This document shows, piece by piece, positions 7,474 through 16,402 of a stretch of DNA of 64,000 nucleotides. The notes below the pieces were generated by a model. That model made no database searches and was not told the DNA's origin. It saw only the letters and a program-made list of their open reading frames with translations. Source of the stretch: Sphingomonadales bacterium. GTDB lineage: Bacteria; Pseudomonadota; Alphaproteobacteria; Sphingomonadales; Sphingomonadaceae. The stretch covers positions 62,001-126,000 of the forward strand of contig JADJAC010000008.1 in NCBI GenBank assembly GCA_016704425.1, given 5' to 3'. Both the position numbers and the translations under genes were made by a program. Within the stretch, counting starts at the first letter, position 1, and every line of letters starts with the position of its first letter.

Positions 7474-8481
7474 ATGGCGACGAAGGTTGCAATCAATGGT
7501 TTCGGACGTATCGGTCGGTTGGTCGCGCGTGCAATCCTCGAGCGCCCCGATTGCGGGCTTGAGCTGGTTGCGATCAATGACCTCGCGGATGCGAAGTCCA
7601 ATGCCTTGCTCTTTAAGCGTGATAGTGTCCATGGGGCGTTTCCAGGCGAGGTCAAGGCGGATGGCAATGACATCGTCGTCAACGGCAAGCGCATTCACGT
7701 TACGGCCGAGCGTGACCCGGCCAAACTGCCGCACGCCGCCAACGGCATCGACATAGCACTGGAATGCACCGGCTTCTTTACCGATGCCGAAAGTGCCGGC
7801 AAGCATCTGTCAGCAGGTGCCAAACGTGTGCTGGTGTCTGCACCTGCCAAGGGGGTCGACTTGACGGTGGTCTATGGCGTCAACCACGACAAGCTGACGG
7901 CCGATCACAAGATCGTTTCCAATGCTTCTTGCACCACCAACTGCCTCGCGCCCGTTGCCAAGGTGCTCAATGATGCGATCGGCATCGAGCGCGGGCTGAT
8001 GACGACCATCCACGCCTACACCAATGACCAGAAGATTCTCGACCAGATCCATTCGGACATGCGCCGGGCTCGTGCCGCCGGGATGTCCATGATCCCGACG
8101 ACGACCGGAGCCGCCCGCGCCGTCGGCGAAGTGCTGCCCGAACTCAAGGGCAAGCTTGATGGCTCGGCCGTGCGCGTGCCGACGCCGAATGTCAGCATGG
8201 TCGATCTGACCTTTACACCGAAGCGCGACACGACGCGGGACGAAGTCAATGCAATCCTCAAGGCTGCATCAGAAGGCGCGCTGAAAGGCGTACTCGATTA
8301 TACGGACGAGCCGCTCGTTTCGATCGACCTCAACCACTGCAGCGCCAGTTCGACGGTGGACAGCCTTGAAACGGCGGTTCTTGAAGGAAAACTGGTTCGC
8401 GTGCTGAGCTGGTACGACAATGAATGGGGCTTCTCGAACCGGATGGTCGACACGGCGGGCGCCATTGCAAAGTTGATCTGA
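7474..8481 (+). CDS. gap: Glyceraldehyde-3-phosphate dehydrogenase (335 aa)
   Basis: Catalyses oxidative phosphorylation of glyceraldehyde 3-phosphate to 1,3-bisphosphoglycerate with NAD. The Rossmann motif INGFGRIGR is at residues 7-15. Asp36 in AINDLAD favours NAD over NADP. The catalytic cysteine is Cys153 in NASCTTNC, with His180 in TTIHAYT as general base. The ending WYDNEWGFSNRMVD is canonical. A TTG two codons upstream is possible, but GGGAG at 7461-7465 is better spaced from the ATG at 7474. The gene lies 14 bases after tkt, and its TGA overlaps the pgk ATG by one base, so expression is coupled. Confidence 0.96.
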   Translation: MATKVAINGFGRIGRLVARAILERPDCGLELVAINDLADAKSNALLFKRDSVHGAFPGEVKADGNDIVVNGKRIHVTAERDPAKLPHAANGIDIALECTGFFTDAESAGKHLSAGAKRVLVSAPAKGVDLTVVYGVNHDKLTADHKIVSNASCTTNCLAPVAKVLNDAIGIERGLMTTIHAYTNDQKILDQIHSDMRRARAAGMSMIPTTTGAARAVGEVLPELKGKLDGSAVRVPTPNVSMVDLTFTPKRDTTRDEVNAILKAASEGALKGVLDYTDEPLVSIDLNHCSASSTVDSLETAVLEGKLVRVLSWYDNEWGFSNRMVDTAGAIAKLI

Positions 8482-9680
8482 TGGCCTTCCGCACTCTGGA
8501 CGATATGGGTGATATCGCGGGCAAGCGCGTCCTTGTCCGCGAGGATCTCAATGTTCCGATGGCCGATGGCGCGGTAAGCGACGATACCCGCCTCCGCGCC
8601 ACAATTGCGACCCTGTCCGAATTGGCCGATCGCGACGCCAAGGTTCTGGTGCTGGCACATTTCGGGCGACCGAAGGGGCAGCCCGATGCGGCAATGTCGC
8701 TTCGGCAGGTAGTGCCTGCATTGGCCCAGGTGTTGGGACGTGACGTCTCTTTCCTGGACGATTGTGCTGGCGATCTGGTTGCGGCCAAAACGCGGGAACT
8801 CCTGAACGGCGCTATCTGCGTTCTGGAAAATACCCGTTTTCATGTGGGCGAAGAAAAGAATGATCCGGCCTTGGTTGCCGAGATGGCGAAGCTGGGCGAT
8901 CTCTATGTGAACGATGCCTTTTCGGCAGCGCATCGCGCCCATGCCTCGACTGAGGGACTGGCGCATGTTCTGCCAGCCTTTGCCGGCCGTGCAATGCAGG
9001 CAGAGCTTGAAGCACTGCAAAAAGCGCTGGGCAGCCCGGAAAAGCCGGTTGCCGCCGTTGTGGGTGGCGCCAAGGTTTCGACAAAGCTCGATGTCCTGAA
9101 GCACCTTGTGGCGCGCGTCGATCACCTGATCATTGGCGGAGGCATGGCGAACACGTTCCTGGCGGCGCGGGGCGTGAATGTTGGTAAATCGCTGTGTGAG
9201 CATGATCTTACCGCGACGACGGATGCTATACTCGATGCCGCGGACAAGGCGGGATGCACGGTCCATTTGCCCTATGATGTCGTGGTTGCGAAGGAATTCG
9301 CTCCCAATCCGCCGACGCGCACGGTCAATGTTCATGACGTTGCGGCAGATGAGATGATCCTCGATGTTGGCCCGGCGGCTGTCGAAGCACTTGCCGACGT
9401 GCTGAAGACTTGCCGGACACTCGTCTGGAACGGTCCGATGGGGGCATTCGAGACGCCGCCATTCGACGCCGCGACAATAGCGCTGGCGCGCACGGCTGCC
9501 GCGCTGACAAGCGAAGGATCGCTTGTATCGGTCGCCGGTGGCGGTGACACGGTTGCTGCTTTGAATCATGCTGGAGTCGCCGGAGACTTCACATTCGTTT
9601 CGACTGCGGGTGGTGCCTTCCTTGAGTGGATGGAAGGTCGAGAACTGCCGGGCGTGGGAGCGCTTCAACAAACGTTATAA
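8481..9680 (+). CDS. pgk: Phosphoglycerate kinase (399 aa)
   Basis: Transfers a phosphate from 1,3-bisphosphoglycerate to ADP in glycolysis, and the reverse in gluconeogenesis. The substrate-binding segments VLVREDLNVPMADG (residues 17-30) and LAHFGRPKG (58-66) are present, as are the nucleotide-side motifs VGGAKVSTKLDVL, WNGPMGAFE and VAGGGDTVAAL. Length is the usual ~400. The start shares a base with the gap stop (TGATG). The 31-base gap to the aldolase gene contains AGGGA, the aldolase ribosome-binding site. Confidence 0.96.
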   Translation: MAFRTLDDMGDIAGKRVLVREDLNVPMADGAVSDDTRLRATIATLSELADRDAKVLVLAHFGRPKGQPDAAMSLRQVVPALAQVLGRDVSFLDDCAGDLVAAKTRELLNGAICVLENTRFHVGEEKNDPALVAEMAKLGDLYVNDAFSAAHRAHASTEGLAHVLPAFAGRAMQAELEALQKALGSPEKPVAAVVGGAKVSTKLDVLKHLVARVDHLIIGGGMANTFLAARGVNVGKSLCEHDLTATTDAILDAADKAGCTVHLPYDVVVAKEFAPNPPTRTVNVHDVAADEMILDVGPAAVEALADVLKTCRTLVWNGPMGAFETPPFDAATIALARTAAALTSEGSLVSVAGGGDTVAALNHAGVAGDFTFVSTAGGAFLEWMEGRELPGVGALQQTL

Positions 9681-9711
9681 TTCATTAAATTTAGCAGGGA
9701 TTGTTACCATT

Positions 9712-10605
9712 ATGTCTGAACTGAATTTGGCCGAGAAAATTGCAAATGGCTCTGGCTTCATTGCCGCGCTTGACCAGAGCGGTGGCTCAACGCCCAAGGC
9801 CCTGAAGGGCTATGGGATTGAGGAAGGTGCGTGGAACGGTGACGAGGAAATGTTTGCCCTCATTCACGCCATGCGCTCGCGCATCATCACTTCACCGGCG
9901 TTCACGGGCGACAAGGTGTTGGGCGCCATCCTGTTTGAGCGGACGATGGATGGTCAGGTGAATGGCCTTCCGGCGCCCAAGGCCCTGATAGAACGGGGCG
10001 TCGTTCCCTTCATCAAGATCGACAAGGGACTTGAGGACGAAGCAAACGGCGTTCAGCTCATGAAGCCCATGCCTGATCTCGATGCCCTTCTCACGCGCGC
10101 CCGCGAATTGGGCGTGTTTGGCACCAAGGAGCGATCGGTCGTCAATCTCGCGAGCCGCGAAGGCATCGCTGCGATCGTGGCGCAGCAGGTCGAGGTTGGA
10201 CTGCAGGTTCTGGCGAGCGGCCTCATGCCGATCCTCGAGCCCGAAGTGAACATCAGGAGCCCGGAACGGGCCGAAGCAGATGCTATTCTGCTTGACGAGC
10301 TCGCGCGGCAGCTTTCAGCAATGCCAGGAGACGCCAAGGTCATGCTCAAGCTCTCCTTGCCCGTAAAGCCGGGCCATTTTGACCCACTGGTCGACCATCC
10401 ACGTGTGCTGCGGGTGGTGGCGCTGTCTGGCGGATACAAGCGGCCCGAAGCTTGCGTTGAACTGGCGAAGAATCGCGGCATCATCGCAAGCTTCAGCCGC
10501 GCGCTGCTGGAAGATCTGCGCGCCTCGATGAGCGATGATGAATTCAACGCCTCGCTCGGCGGCGCGATTGATGAAATCTACGCAGCCTCGACCTTCAAGG
10601 CCTGA
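9712..10605 (+). CDS. fda: Class I fructose-bisphosphate aldolase (297 aa)
   Basis: A Schiff-base (class I) aldolase that cleaves fructose 1,6-bisphosphate to dihydroxyacetone phosphate and glyceraldehyde 3-phosphate. The N-terminal GFIAALDQSGGSTPKALK, LFERTMDG, VPFIKIDKGL and LEPEV segments fit this short bacterial class I family (about 295 residues). Lys213 in VMLKLSLPVK is the expected Schiff-base lysine. No class II zinc ligands are seen. The start ATG at 9712 has AGGGA at 9696-9700, slightly distant. It is fourth in the glycolytic run, just after pgk and 11 bases before thiE. The symbol fda follows use for this subtype. Confidence 0.93.
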   Translation: MSELNLAEKIANGSGFIAALDQSGGSTPKALKGYGIEEGAWNGDEEMFALIHAMRSRIITSPAFTGDKVLGAILFERTMDGQVNGLPAPKALIERGVVPFIKIDKGLEDEANGVQLMKPMPDLDALLTRARELGVFGTKERSVVNLASREGIAAIVAQQVEVGLQVLASGLMPILEPEVNIRSPERAEADAILLDELARQLSAMPGDAKVMLKLSLPVKPGHFDPLVDHPRVLRVVALSGGYKRPEACVELAKNRGIIASFSRALLEDLRASMSDDEFNASLGGAIDEIYAASTFKA

Positions 10606-10616
10606 GTTGGAAGGGA

Positions 10617-11306
10617 ATGGAGGAACAGGAACTGGACCCGGATTTCGCGGATCGTTTCCATCGGGAAAGGCGTCCGCCGTGCCAGCTCTACCTGATTTCG
10701 CCACAAGCGCTCGTACCGGGTTTCGAGGATCGGCTGCGCGCAGCGCTGGACGCCGCGCCGGTTGCGGCCTTCCAGCTGCGCCTCAAGGGCATTGATGATC
10801 ATGCAATTGCGCGCGCTGCAGAGCCGCTCCAGAAGATCTGCGCGGACCATGATACGGCGTTCATCATCAATGACAGTATAAGCCTGGCCAAAAGGCTTGG
10901 CGCCGACGGTGTCCATCTCGGACAGGACGACGGCGATCCTCGTGATGCACGAGTGATCCTTGGCAAGGATGTGCAGATCGGTGTTACCTGCCACAACAGC
11001 CGGCATCTGGCGATGGAAGCTGGCGAGGCTGGAGCCGACTATGTCGCGTTTGGCGCCTTCTATCCGACGGGCACGAAGCAGGTCGAACATTTTGCCGAAC
11101 CCGAAATCCTGAGTTGGTGGAGTACCTTGTTCCCCCTGCCGAGCGTTGCGATTGGTGGCATCACGCCGCAGAATGCCGCGCCGCTTGTCTCAGCGGGGGC
11201 GGATTTCATTGCGGTTTCCAGCGCCGTGTGGAATGCCAGCGCGGGTGAAGCGGCGGCCGTCAGGGCTTTCAGTCCCATACTTGCCGGGTCGGCTCGGGAA
11301 ACTTGA
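10617..11306 (+). CDS. thiE: Thiamine phosphate synthase (ThiE family, 229 aa)
   Basis: ThiE joins HMP pyrophosphate and THZ phosphate into thiamine monophosphate, the precursor of ThDP. A TIM-barrel with family motifs is visible: QLRLKG near residue 53, IINDSISLAKRLGADGVHLGQDD, GADYVAFGAFYPTGTK (phosphate loop) and VAIGGITPQNA. The usual R or D after IND is Ser here, and the N-terminus has about 25 extra charged residues. These small departures leave the family call firm but the exact activity slightly less so. The gene sits in the transketolase operon, so a ThDP-dependent enzyme and a step of ThDP synthesis are co-expressed. Confidence 0.85.
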   Translation: MEEQELDPDFADRFHRERRPPCQLYLISPQALVPGFEDRLRAALDAAPVAAFQLRLKGIDDHAIARAAEPLQKICADHDTAFIINDSISLAKRLGADGVHLGQDDGDPRDARVILGKDVQIGVTCHNSRHLAMEAGEAGADYVAFGAFYPTGTKQVEHFAEPEILSWWSTLFPLPSVAIGGITPQNAAPLVSAGADFIAVSSAVWNASAGEAAAVRAFSPILAGSARET

Positions 11307-11334
11307 CGCAAACTGGAACGAGGGAGGGCGGCAG

Positions 11335-12438
11335 ATGCTGACCAAGGGCGATGAATATCCGATCCATCAAACGCCAGAGCCGATTGCCTTTTCCGGCACA
11401 GACAGGAATTTCTATGATCGTTATTTCTTCTGCGGCTATAATCCGGACGGCAGCGGCTATTTTGCTGCGGCATTTGGCGTCTATCCGCACCTGAACATTG
11501 CCGACGCGCATTTTTCGACACTTCGGGATGGAACCCAACACTGTGTCCACGCTTCGCGCCTCCTGAACATGGAGCGCATGGACCTCCAGGTCGGCCCGAT
11601 CCGGATCGAAGTGATCGAGCCGTTGCACAAGGTTCGGCTCATCATCGACGATCACGAAGGCATATCGGCCGATCTGGTTTTCACCGGGCGTGCCGGGCCA
11701 TTGCAGGAACCGCGTTTCACGCGGCGGAGTGGCCCGAGACTCTTCATGGACCTGACGCGCTTCACTCAGAATATGCGCGTGACAGGTTGGACATCCGTCG
11801 ATGGCCAGCGGATCGACTACAGCCACGGCCTTGGCACGCGAGACAGGAGCTGGGGTGTCCGCTCTATTGGCGCCGCTGATGCCCAACCGGTTGTGCCGAT
11901 GGCTTTACCTCAATTCTATTGGCTTTGGGCACCAACGAACTTTCCTGATCTTTCACTCTTTGCACATGTGAACGAGGATGAAACCGGCGCCCCCTGGAAC
12001 AGCCGGGCAGCGCTTGCCATGGATGGGGCCGGCCAAGGCGAAGTTCTGCATTTGAAGGACGAACATTTCACGGTCGACTGGTTGCCGGGGACACGTCATG
12101 CTCGATCGGCCAGACTTGACGTGGTCGATCCATCCGGTCGGGATCATCAGGTGACCTGGACGCCAATCGCGCAATTCCAGATGAAGGGCATCGGCTATGG
12201 GCATCCGGAATGGACCCATGGCGGCTGGAAGGGGGAATTGGCCGTCGCGCGAGAGGATTTTCGCCCTGACGCGCTCGATCCATTGCTATTGCCGCATCTT
12301 CATGTGCAAACGCTCTGCACGGCACGCCACGAAGGCGGTGGCGCGGCTTCAGACGGGATTGGCATAGTCGAGCAGCTTGTCATTGGTCCGCATCATCCAA
12401 GCGGATTTGTCGGCCTGAATGACGGGGCAGGCTCCTAG
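11335..12438 (+). CDS. CrtC/AttH-like lipocalin-fold protein of unknown function (367 aa)
   Basis: The start ATG at 11335 has an excellent AGGGAGG Shine-Dalgarno. There is no signal peptide or membrane segment. The sequence is rich in beta strands with many aromatic and charged residues. A motif GLGTRDRSWGVR near residue 165 resembles the H-D-x-x-W-G signature of hydroxyneurosporene synthase (CrtC)-like and AttH-like double-lipocalin proteins and the DUF7064/DUF7065 group. Known relatives act as hydratases or lipocalin-type ligand binders for carotenoids or terpenes, but many are uncharacterised. It follows thiE by 28 bases and ends convergently against the TonB-dependent receptor gene with a four-base overlap. 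I do not assign a substrate. Confidence 0.55.
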   Translation: MLTKGDEYPIHQTPEPIAFSGTDRNFYDRYFFCGYNPDGSGYFAAAFGVYPHLNIADAHFSTLRDGTQHCVHASRLLNMERMDLQVGPIRIEVIEPLHKVRLIIDDHEGISADLVFTGRAGPLQEPRFTRRSGPRLFMDLTRFTQNMRVTGWTSVDGQRIDYSHGLGTRDRSWGVRSIGAADAQPVVPMALPQFYWLWAPTNFPDLSLFAHVNEDETGAPWNSRAALAMDGAGQGEVLHLKDEHFTVDWLPGTRHARSARLDVVDPSGRDHQVTWTPIAQFQMKGIGYGHPEWTHGGWKGELAVAREDFRPDALDPLLLPHLHVQTLCTARHEGGGAASDGIGIVEQLVIGPHHPSGFVGLNDGAGS

Positions 12439-14783
12439 AAAAGCTTCCGGAAGCTGAGTTCTATTGTCCTGCCAATTGGTTCGAGATAGCCAGGCTGGTA
12501 TCGAAATGGCGTCAGCCCGCGATCGTCACGTACGGAGCGCACGGAATTGGTGATGTTTTCGATGCGCAGCCGGATCCGGCTGCCCTTGAGGAAGGGAGCC
12601 TGTTCAACAAGTTTCTTGCGCTGATCGAAATTGAGGAAAATGCGCAGATTGATTGTCGCAAGGCTCGAAAAGCGAAGGTCCGAGGTCGTGCCGCCCGACG
12701 GTACCAGCCCGCCCTTGGTGTGCGTCGCACTTTGCCATGCGGCTGTCGCGCGGATGCCGAACCCATTATTGTACCAGCCACTCTCCAGATCGAACCGGTG
12801 TTCCGGGGTGCCCCCGAATGCGCCGGTCGCACCGCCGTTGAGCAGATCAAGCGGCGGCAGGATGGAATCGATGCGAACTTCGTCTTTCAGTTTGAGGGTA
12901 TGCGATAGCGAAAATTGGACCCGCTTGCCCGGACCGGCGCCACGAAAGCTTCCTCGGCCAGATGCGAAGCCGCCTGCCAGAGACCGGCCAGCGGCACCTA
13001 GCCCTGAAAGCCCGGCCCGACCTTGCGGCCCGGTCTGTTTCGAAAAATTGATTTCCCAGCGAAGTTCGTCGCTGCTTGTCGAAAAATAGTTGATCGTGCG
13101 ACGGTCGATCGAGATCAGGCGACCCGCAGAATCCCGAACGACGCGATCTGGAAAGGCGCTTTCGACATCTGGCGTCAGTTCGGGGAAAGCGGACAGGGGA
13201 TTGCGGCTACGATTGCGATAGTAATTGGCGCTGAGTGTCAGTCCCGAGACCTTTGGAACTTCATAGCTGACCCCCAACTTGAGATCCCGCGTGCGTTCTG
13301 TCCTGAGAAGCGGATTGCCGCCACCTATGATCGTGACCTGCGCGGATTCGCCGCGCGCATAGTCGTAGACCGTGGTGCCAGGTGACGTCACTACAGGGTT
13401 GCTCAATTGTTGCAGGGAAGGTGCGCCCTCAGCTGCTGCCAGACTGGCACTGAAGTGCAGGCTTCGCGAAGGGGACCAGTTGATCCCGTAACCATAGGAT
13501 GTCAGCCCGCCAAAATCCTGGAGATGGCGATAGGCGCCGTTGAGGTTAATCGACAGGTCTCCCAGCGGAGCGGCAATGTTGCGCCGTCGGCTTGCAAGCG
13601 GGATATCGAGGCTGGCGCGCGTAGTTGCGTCACTTTGGCCAAGGCGCGCGTGTTGCACGATTCCGGTCCGGACGGACGTACTCCGCAAGCTCCGCCGCTC
13701 GAACCCGGCGCGAAGGGTTACCGTTGCGGCTCCTGCCGGCAGTTCGGCGACCGGGCCAGTCGCGGTCCAGACCGTATTGGCAGTTGTCTGGCGAGATCGC
13801 GCCACATCGCGAGAGCCAGGGGAAGCCGTCACGTCGGTCAAGGTGCGACTCATGCCGACGCTGTAGGTCGATGTACCAGTCCATTGCCACAAGCCGACGC
13901 TGCCATCGAGCGTCAGTCCTGCACTGGCGGAGCGGGCTCGCGCATCCTGATCCAGTCGCTGGGGTGTTCCAGTTGTTGGGGCCGACAGACCAAAAGATGA
14001 AGCTGAGCGGGTCTGATCGAATTTCAGATTGAGCGTCGCGCTCGTTCGCTTGTCCAGATTGCGATTGAAGACCGAATTGAGCTGAATTTGCTCCGTCGAT
14101 GGCAACAGGGTCCGGTTTTCCGCCTGCCCGGCGATTGGCTGCAAAATACCGCGTTCGTTCTCGAAAATGCCTGAAGCGCGATCATATTGTGCGCTGAAAT
14201 TGGTCCGTCCGTTTTTTCCGATCTGGAGCGATGTCGCCCGTAACTGCCCATCGGAGCGCGCACCAGATGTTGGTCCGCCAAACTCCGCTTCGCCCGAATA
14301 GGCGGAAAACTCCGGCTTGAGGATGAAATTGACGACGCGCTGGTCGGCCGAATAGCCATATTTCAGCGCGACTTCCTCCGGGAAAGTTTCCACGCGCTGG
14401 ATCGCTTCTGAAGGGATATCCCGGATTTCCGATATATCTGATATTCGTCGCCCATTGAGCAAGACAACCGGCGCGCCCCCGTCTCTTCCGCGCCCCGTTC
14501 GTGTTTGCGTCGATAGAGCTGCAAGCAGTTCGGTGATGTTCGAAGCGCCATAGCCTTCGATCGCCACCGGATCGAGTTCGAGATCGGGCGGTACGTCGGT
14601 TTCGATCGAGCCTCTAATGCGAGGTGCGGTAACGACAATGTCTGTCACCTCGTCTTCCGTCGCTGCCATCGATTGGGGAGATTCCTGCGCTTGCGCCTCG
14701 CTCGACAGTGCAATCAGAACAGAACTGATCAGCCCGCAGAGAATGAATTGACGCAATGCGACGGTTCGGCTGGGACTCGGCAT
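12435..14783 (-). CDS. TonB-dependent receptor-like outer membrane protein (782 aa)
   Basis: The signal peptide (hydrophobic FILCGLISSVLIALSS, cleavage near AQA) directs it to the outer membrane. After it comes TDIVVTAPRIRG, a TonB-box-like segment. The plug domain includes APVVLLNGRRISDISEIRDI and AIQRVETFPEEVALKYGYSA, then the barrel with alternating aromatic strands. It ends in the terminal phenylalanine expected for BAM-assembled barrels (IELSFRKLF). A Gly/Arg-rich loop occurs around residue 590 (GRSLAGGFASGRGSFRGAG). It belongs to the expanded receptor set of sphingomonads, whose substrates are mostly unknown. It is divergent from the CoA-transferase gene, and no ABC transporter or TonB/ExbBD gene lies nearby. 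Confidence 0.85.
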   Translation of the reverse strand: MPSPSRTVALRQFILCGLISSVLIALSSEAQAQESPQSMAATEDEVTDIVVTAPRIRGSIETDVPPDLELDPVAIEGYGASNITELLAALSTQTRTGRGRDGGAPVVLLNGRRISDISEIRDIPSEAIQRVETFPEEVALKYGYSADQRVVNFILKPEFSAYSGEAEFGGPTSGARSDGQLRATSLQIGKNGRTNFSAQYDRASGIFENERGILQPIAGQAENRTLLPSTEQIQLNSVFNRNLDKRTSATLNLKFDQTRSASSFGLSAPTTGTPQRLDQDARARSASAGLTLDGSVGLWQWTGTSTYSVGMSRTLTDVTASPGSRDVARSRQTTANTVWTATGPVAELPAGAATVTLRAGFERRSLRSTSVRTGIVQHARLGQSDATTRASLDIPLASRRRNIAAPLGDLSINLNGAYRHLQDFGGLTSYGYGINWSPSRSLHFSASLAAAEGAPSLQQLSNPVVTSPGTTVYDYARGESAQVTIIGGGNPLLRTERTRDLKLGVSYEVPKVSGLTLSANYYRNRSRNPLSAFPELTPDVESAFPDRVVRDSAGRLISIDRRTINYFSTSSDELRWEINFSKQTGPQGRAGLSGLGAAGRSLAGGFASGRGSFRGAGPGKRVQFSLSHTLKLKDEVRIDSILPPLDLLNGGATGAFGGTPEHRFDLESGWYNNGFGIRATAAWQSATHTKGGLVPSGGTTSDLRFSSLATINLRIFLNFDQRKKLVEQAPFLKGSRIRLRIENITNSVRSVRDDRGLTPFRYQPGYLEPIGRTIELSFRKLF

Positions 14784-14886
14784 GATTTTGAAACTTTAGC
14801 TTCCGGATCATGGCAGTTATGTGAACGCCGCTGTGTCGCGCGATTGGCGATTTGACTTTTAGTTTCGGGCGACGACAGTGAGTGCC

Positions 14887-16083
14887 ATGACACAAAGACC
14901 AGCTCCACTCACCGGCCGCCGAATTCTCGACCTATCCCGCGTCCTTGCCGGCCCCTGGTGTACGATGATCCTCGCCGATCTCGGTGCTGAAGTGATCAAG
15001 GTCGAAAACCCGCATGGCGGCGATGACACACGCTCGTGGGGTCCGCCTGATGCTGCGGGAGAATCGGCCTATTATCTCTGCGCGAATCGCAACAAGAAAT
15101 CCGTTGCGATCGATCTGTCGTGCGCGGCCGGGCAAGAGGCCGTGAAAGCCATTGCGGCGACGTCTGATGTGCTTGTCGAAAATTTCAAATTGGGTGGGCT
15201 CGACAAATATGGTCTTGGTTACGACCAGCTGTCTCAACAATTCCCCGGCCTCATATATTGCTCGATCTCCGGCTACGGCCGCCATAGTCCGCGTGCGGCG
15301 GAGCCGGGATATGATTATGTCATTCAGGCAGAAGCCGGCATGATGGCGATCAATGGCGACGCGGACCGGCCGCCGGTAAAGGTGGCCGTAGCGGTTGCCG
15401 ACCTCTTCACCGGCATGTTTGCAGCGCAGGCTATCCTTGCAGCGATCATTGCCAAGGACCGGGACGGGCTTGGCCAGCATATCGACATGGCGCTGTTTGA
15501 TGCTCAATTGGCCATGCTGGCCAACGTCGGATCGGGCGCGCTCGTATCTGGCAAGGAACCGATCCGCTATGGGAACGCCCATCCCACGGTCGTGCCTTAC
15601 CAGACTTTTGAAACAGCTGATGTCGCCATTGTGATCTCTGTCGGGAATGACCATCAGTTCGGTCACCTCTGCCGTGAACTTCTGAAAAGGCCGGACATCG
15701 CCGACGACGAACGCTTTGCAACGAATAGCGCACGCGTAATCCACCGCGAGGCATTGATCCCGATCCTTCGGGACCTGATCCGCCAGCATCCCAGCGATTG
15801 GTGGCTGACGGAACTCCGGCGCGTCGGGGTGCCATGTGGCGCCGTTCGGTCAATGCGCACGGCGTTGTCAGCGCCGGAGGCTATAGCGCGTGATATGGTC
15901 CTGAGCGTCGCCCACCCGCTTGCCGGGCGTGTGCCGCTCATTGGATCGCCGCTCAAACTGTCTGATACGCCTGTCGTCGAACCTGTCGCGCCGCCGCTAC
16001 TCGGGGAACACAGCAGTGATGTGCTCGGTGGTTTGCTGGGTTATGATGCCGCGCAGATTGCGGCGGCTGCCGGTCAGACCTGA
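14887..16083 (+). CDS. CaiB/BaiF family CoA-transferase (family III, 398 aa)
   Basis: Family III CoA-transferases move CoA between acyl-CoA and a free acid through an aspartyl-CoA thioester. Visible signatures are ILDLSRVLAGPW near the N-terminus, LGAEVIKVENPHGGDDTR, VLVENFKLG and GYDYVIQAEAGMM. Asp172 in VAVADLFTGMFA is at the position of the catalytic aspartate of formyl-CoA transferase. Length matches the ~400 norm. I prefer the ATG at 14887; a GTG at 14878 is also possible. The acid and CoA donor cannot be read from sequence. It is divergent from the receptor gene, overlaps the following small minus-strand gene tail to tail, and has no obvious acyl-CoA pathway neighbours. Confidence 0.88.
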   Translation: MTQRPAPLTGRRILDLSRVLAGPWCTMILADLGAEVIKVENPHGGDDTRSWGPPDAAGESAYYLCANRNKKSVAIDLSCAAGQEAVKAIAATSDVLVENFKLGGLDKYGLGYDQLSQQFPGLIYCSISGYGRHSPRAAEPGYDYVIQAEAGMMAINGDADRPPVKVAVAVADLFTGMFAAQAILAAIIAKDRDGLGQHIDMALFDAQLAMLANVGSGALVSGKEPIRYGNAHPTVVPYQTFETADVAIVISVGNDHQFGHLCRELLKRPDIADDERFATNSARVIHREALIPILRDLIRQHPSDWWLTELRRVGVPCGAVRSMRTALSAPEAIARDMVLSVAHPLAGRVPLIGSPLKLSDTPVVEPVAPPLLGEHSSDVLGGLLGYDAAQIAAAAGQT

Positions 16084-16286
16084 GCGCGCACAGCGTCGAG
16101 AATCTTGGCGCCGCCCATGAAGACTGCACCTGTGCAGGCAAGGAAGAGCAGCTTTCCTCCGAAACCGGGATATTGGTCGAGGTAGATAATTCCGCGTTCT
16201 ACAGACCCGAGCGCCAGCGCATAAATGATGGCGTAGGCTTCCCATTTGGTCTTGATGACGAACAGTCTTTTTATCTTTGCTCCCAT
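16074..16286 (-). CDS. Small two-helix membrane protein under a CtrA box (70 aa, unknown)
   Basis: A 70-residue protein with a basic N-terminus (MGAKIKRLFVIKTKWEA) and two hydrophobic segments, at about residues 17-34 (YAIIYALALGSVERGII) and 46-61 (KLLFLACTGAVFMGGAK). It is probably an inner-membrane hairpin. The ATG at 16286 is preferred over a TTG two codons earlier; neither has a clear Shine-Dalgarno, so the start is not firm. The gene overlaps the CoA-transferase end by 10 bases, tail to tail. A perfect CtrA-type site lies 63 bases upstream on the same strand. I recognise no family; the regulation suggests a cell-cycle or envelope role. Confidence 0.65.
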   Translation of the reverse strand: MGAKIKRLFVIKTKWEAYAIIYALALGSVERGIIYLDQYPGFGGKLLFLACTGAVFMGGAKILDAVRAQV

Positions 16287-16348
16287 AGGCAAAAGTTAAG
16301 CAAGCATCGAGCCAAGCCCGGAAATCGAGGATTCACCTGCTGAGACTT

Positions 16349-16367
16349 ATGGTTAATTGTAAATTAA
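16349..16367 (-). promoter_or_regulatory. Putative CtrA-binding site
   Basis: On the minus strand 16367-16349 reads TTAATTTACAATTAACCAT. This contains the full alphaproteobacterial CtrA consensus TTAA-N7-TTAA, with the second half extended to the preferred TTAACCAT. It points toward the small membrane protein gene starting at 16286. It also lies just beyond the end of astB (stop at 16403), so it could only control the small gene. A CckA kinase, the top of the CtrA phosphorelay, is encoded at 34889-37297. Confidence 0.6.
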
Positions 16368-16402
16368 TCCGACACTTTGGGCGATTGCTCGGCAGCCGTC
16401 GA

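Noticed and set aside
8298..9671. A long open frame on the minus strand opposite gap and pgk.
   Set aside because: Its product is rich in Arg, His and Cys with no domain pattern, while gap and pgk account for the DNA. It is a composition effect of GC-rich coding sequence; similar antisense frames occur opposite glcB (19973-20914, 20927-22051), the CoA-transferase gene (14932-15789) and icd.
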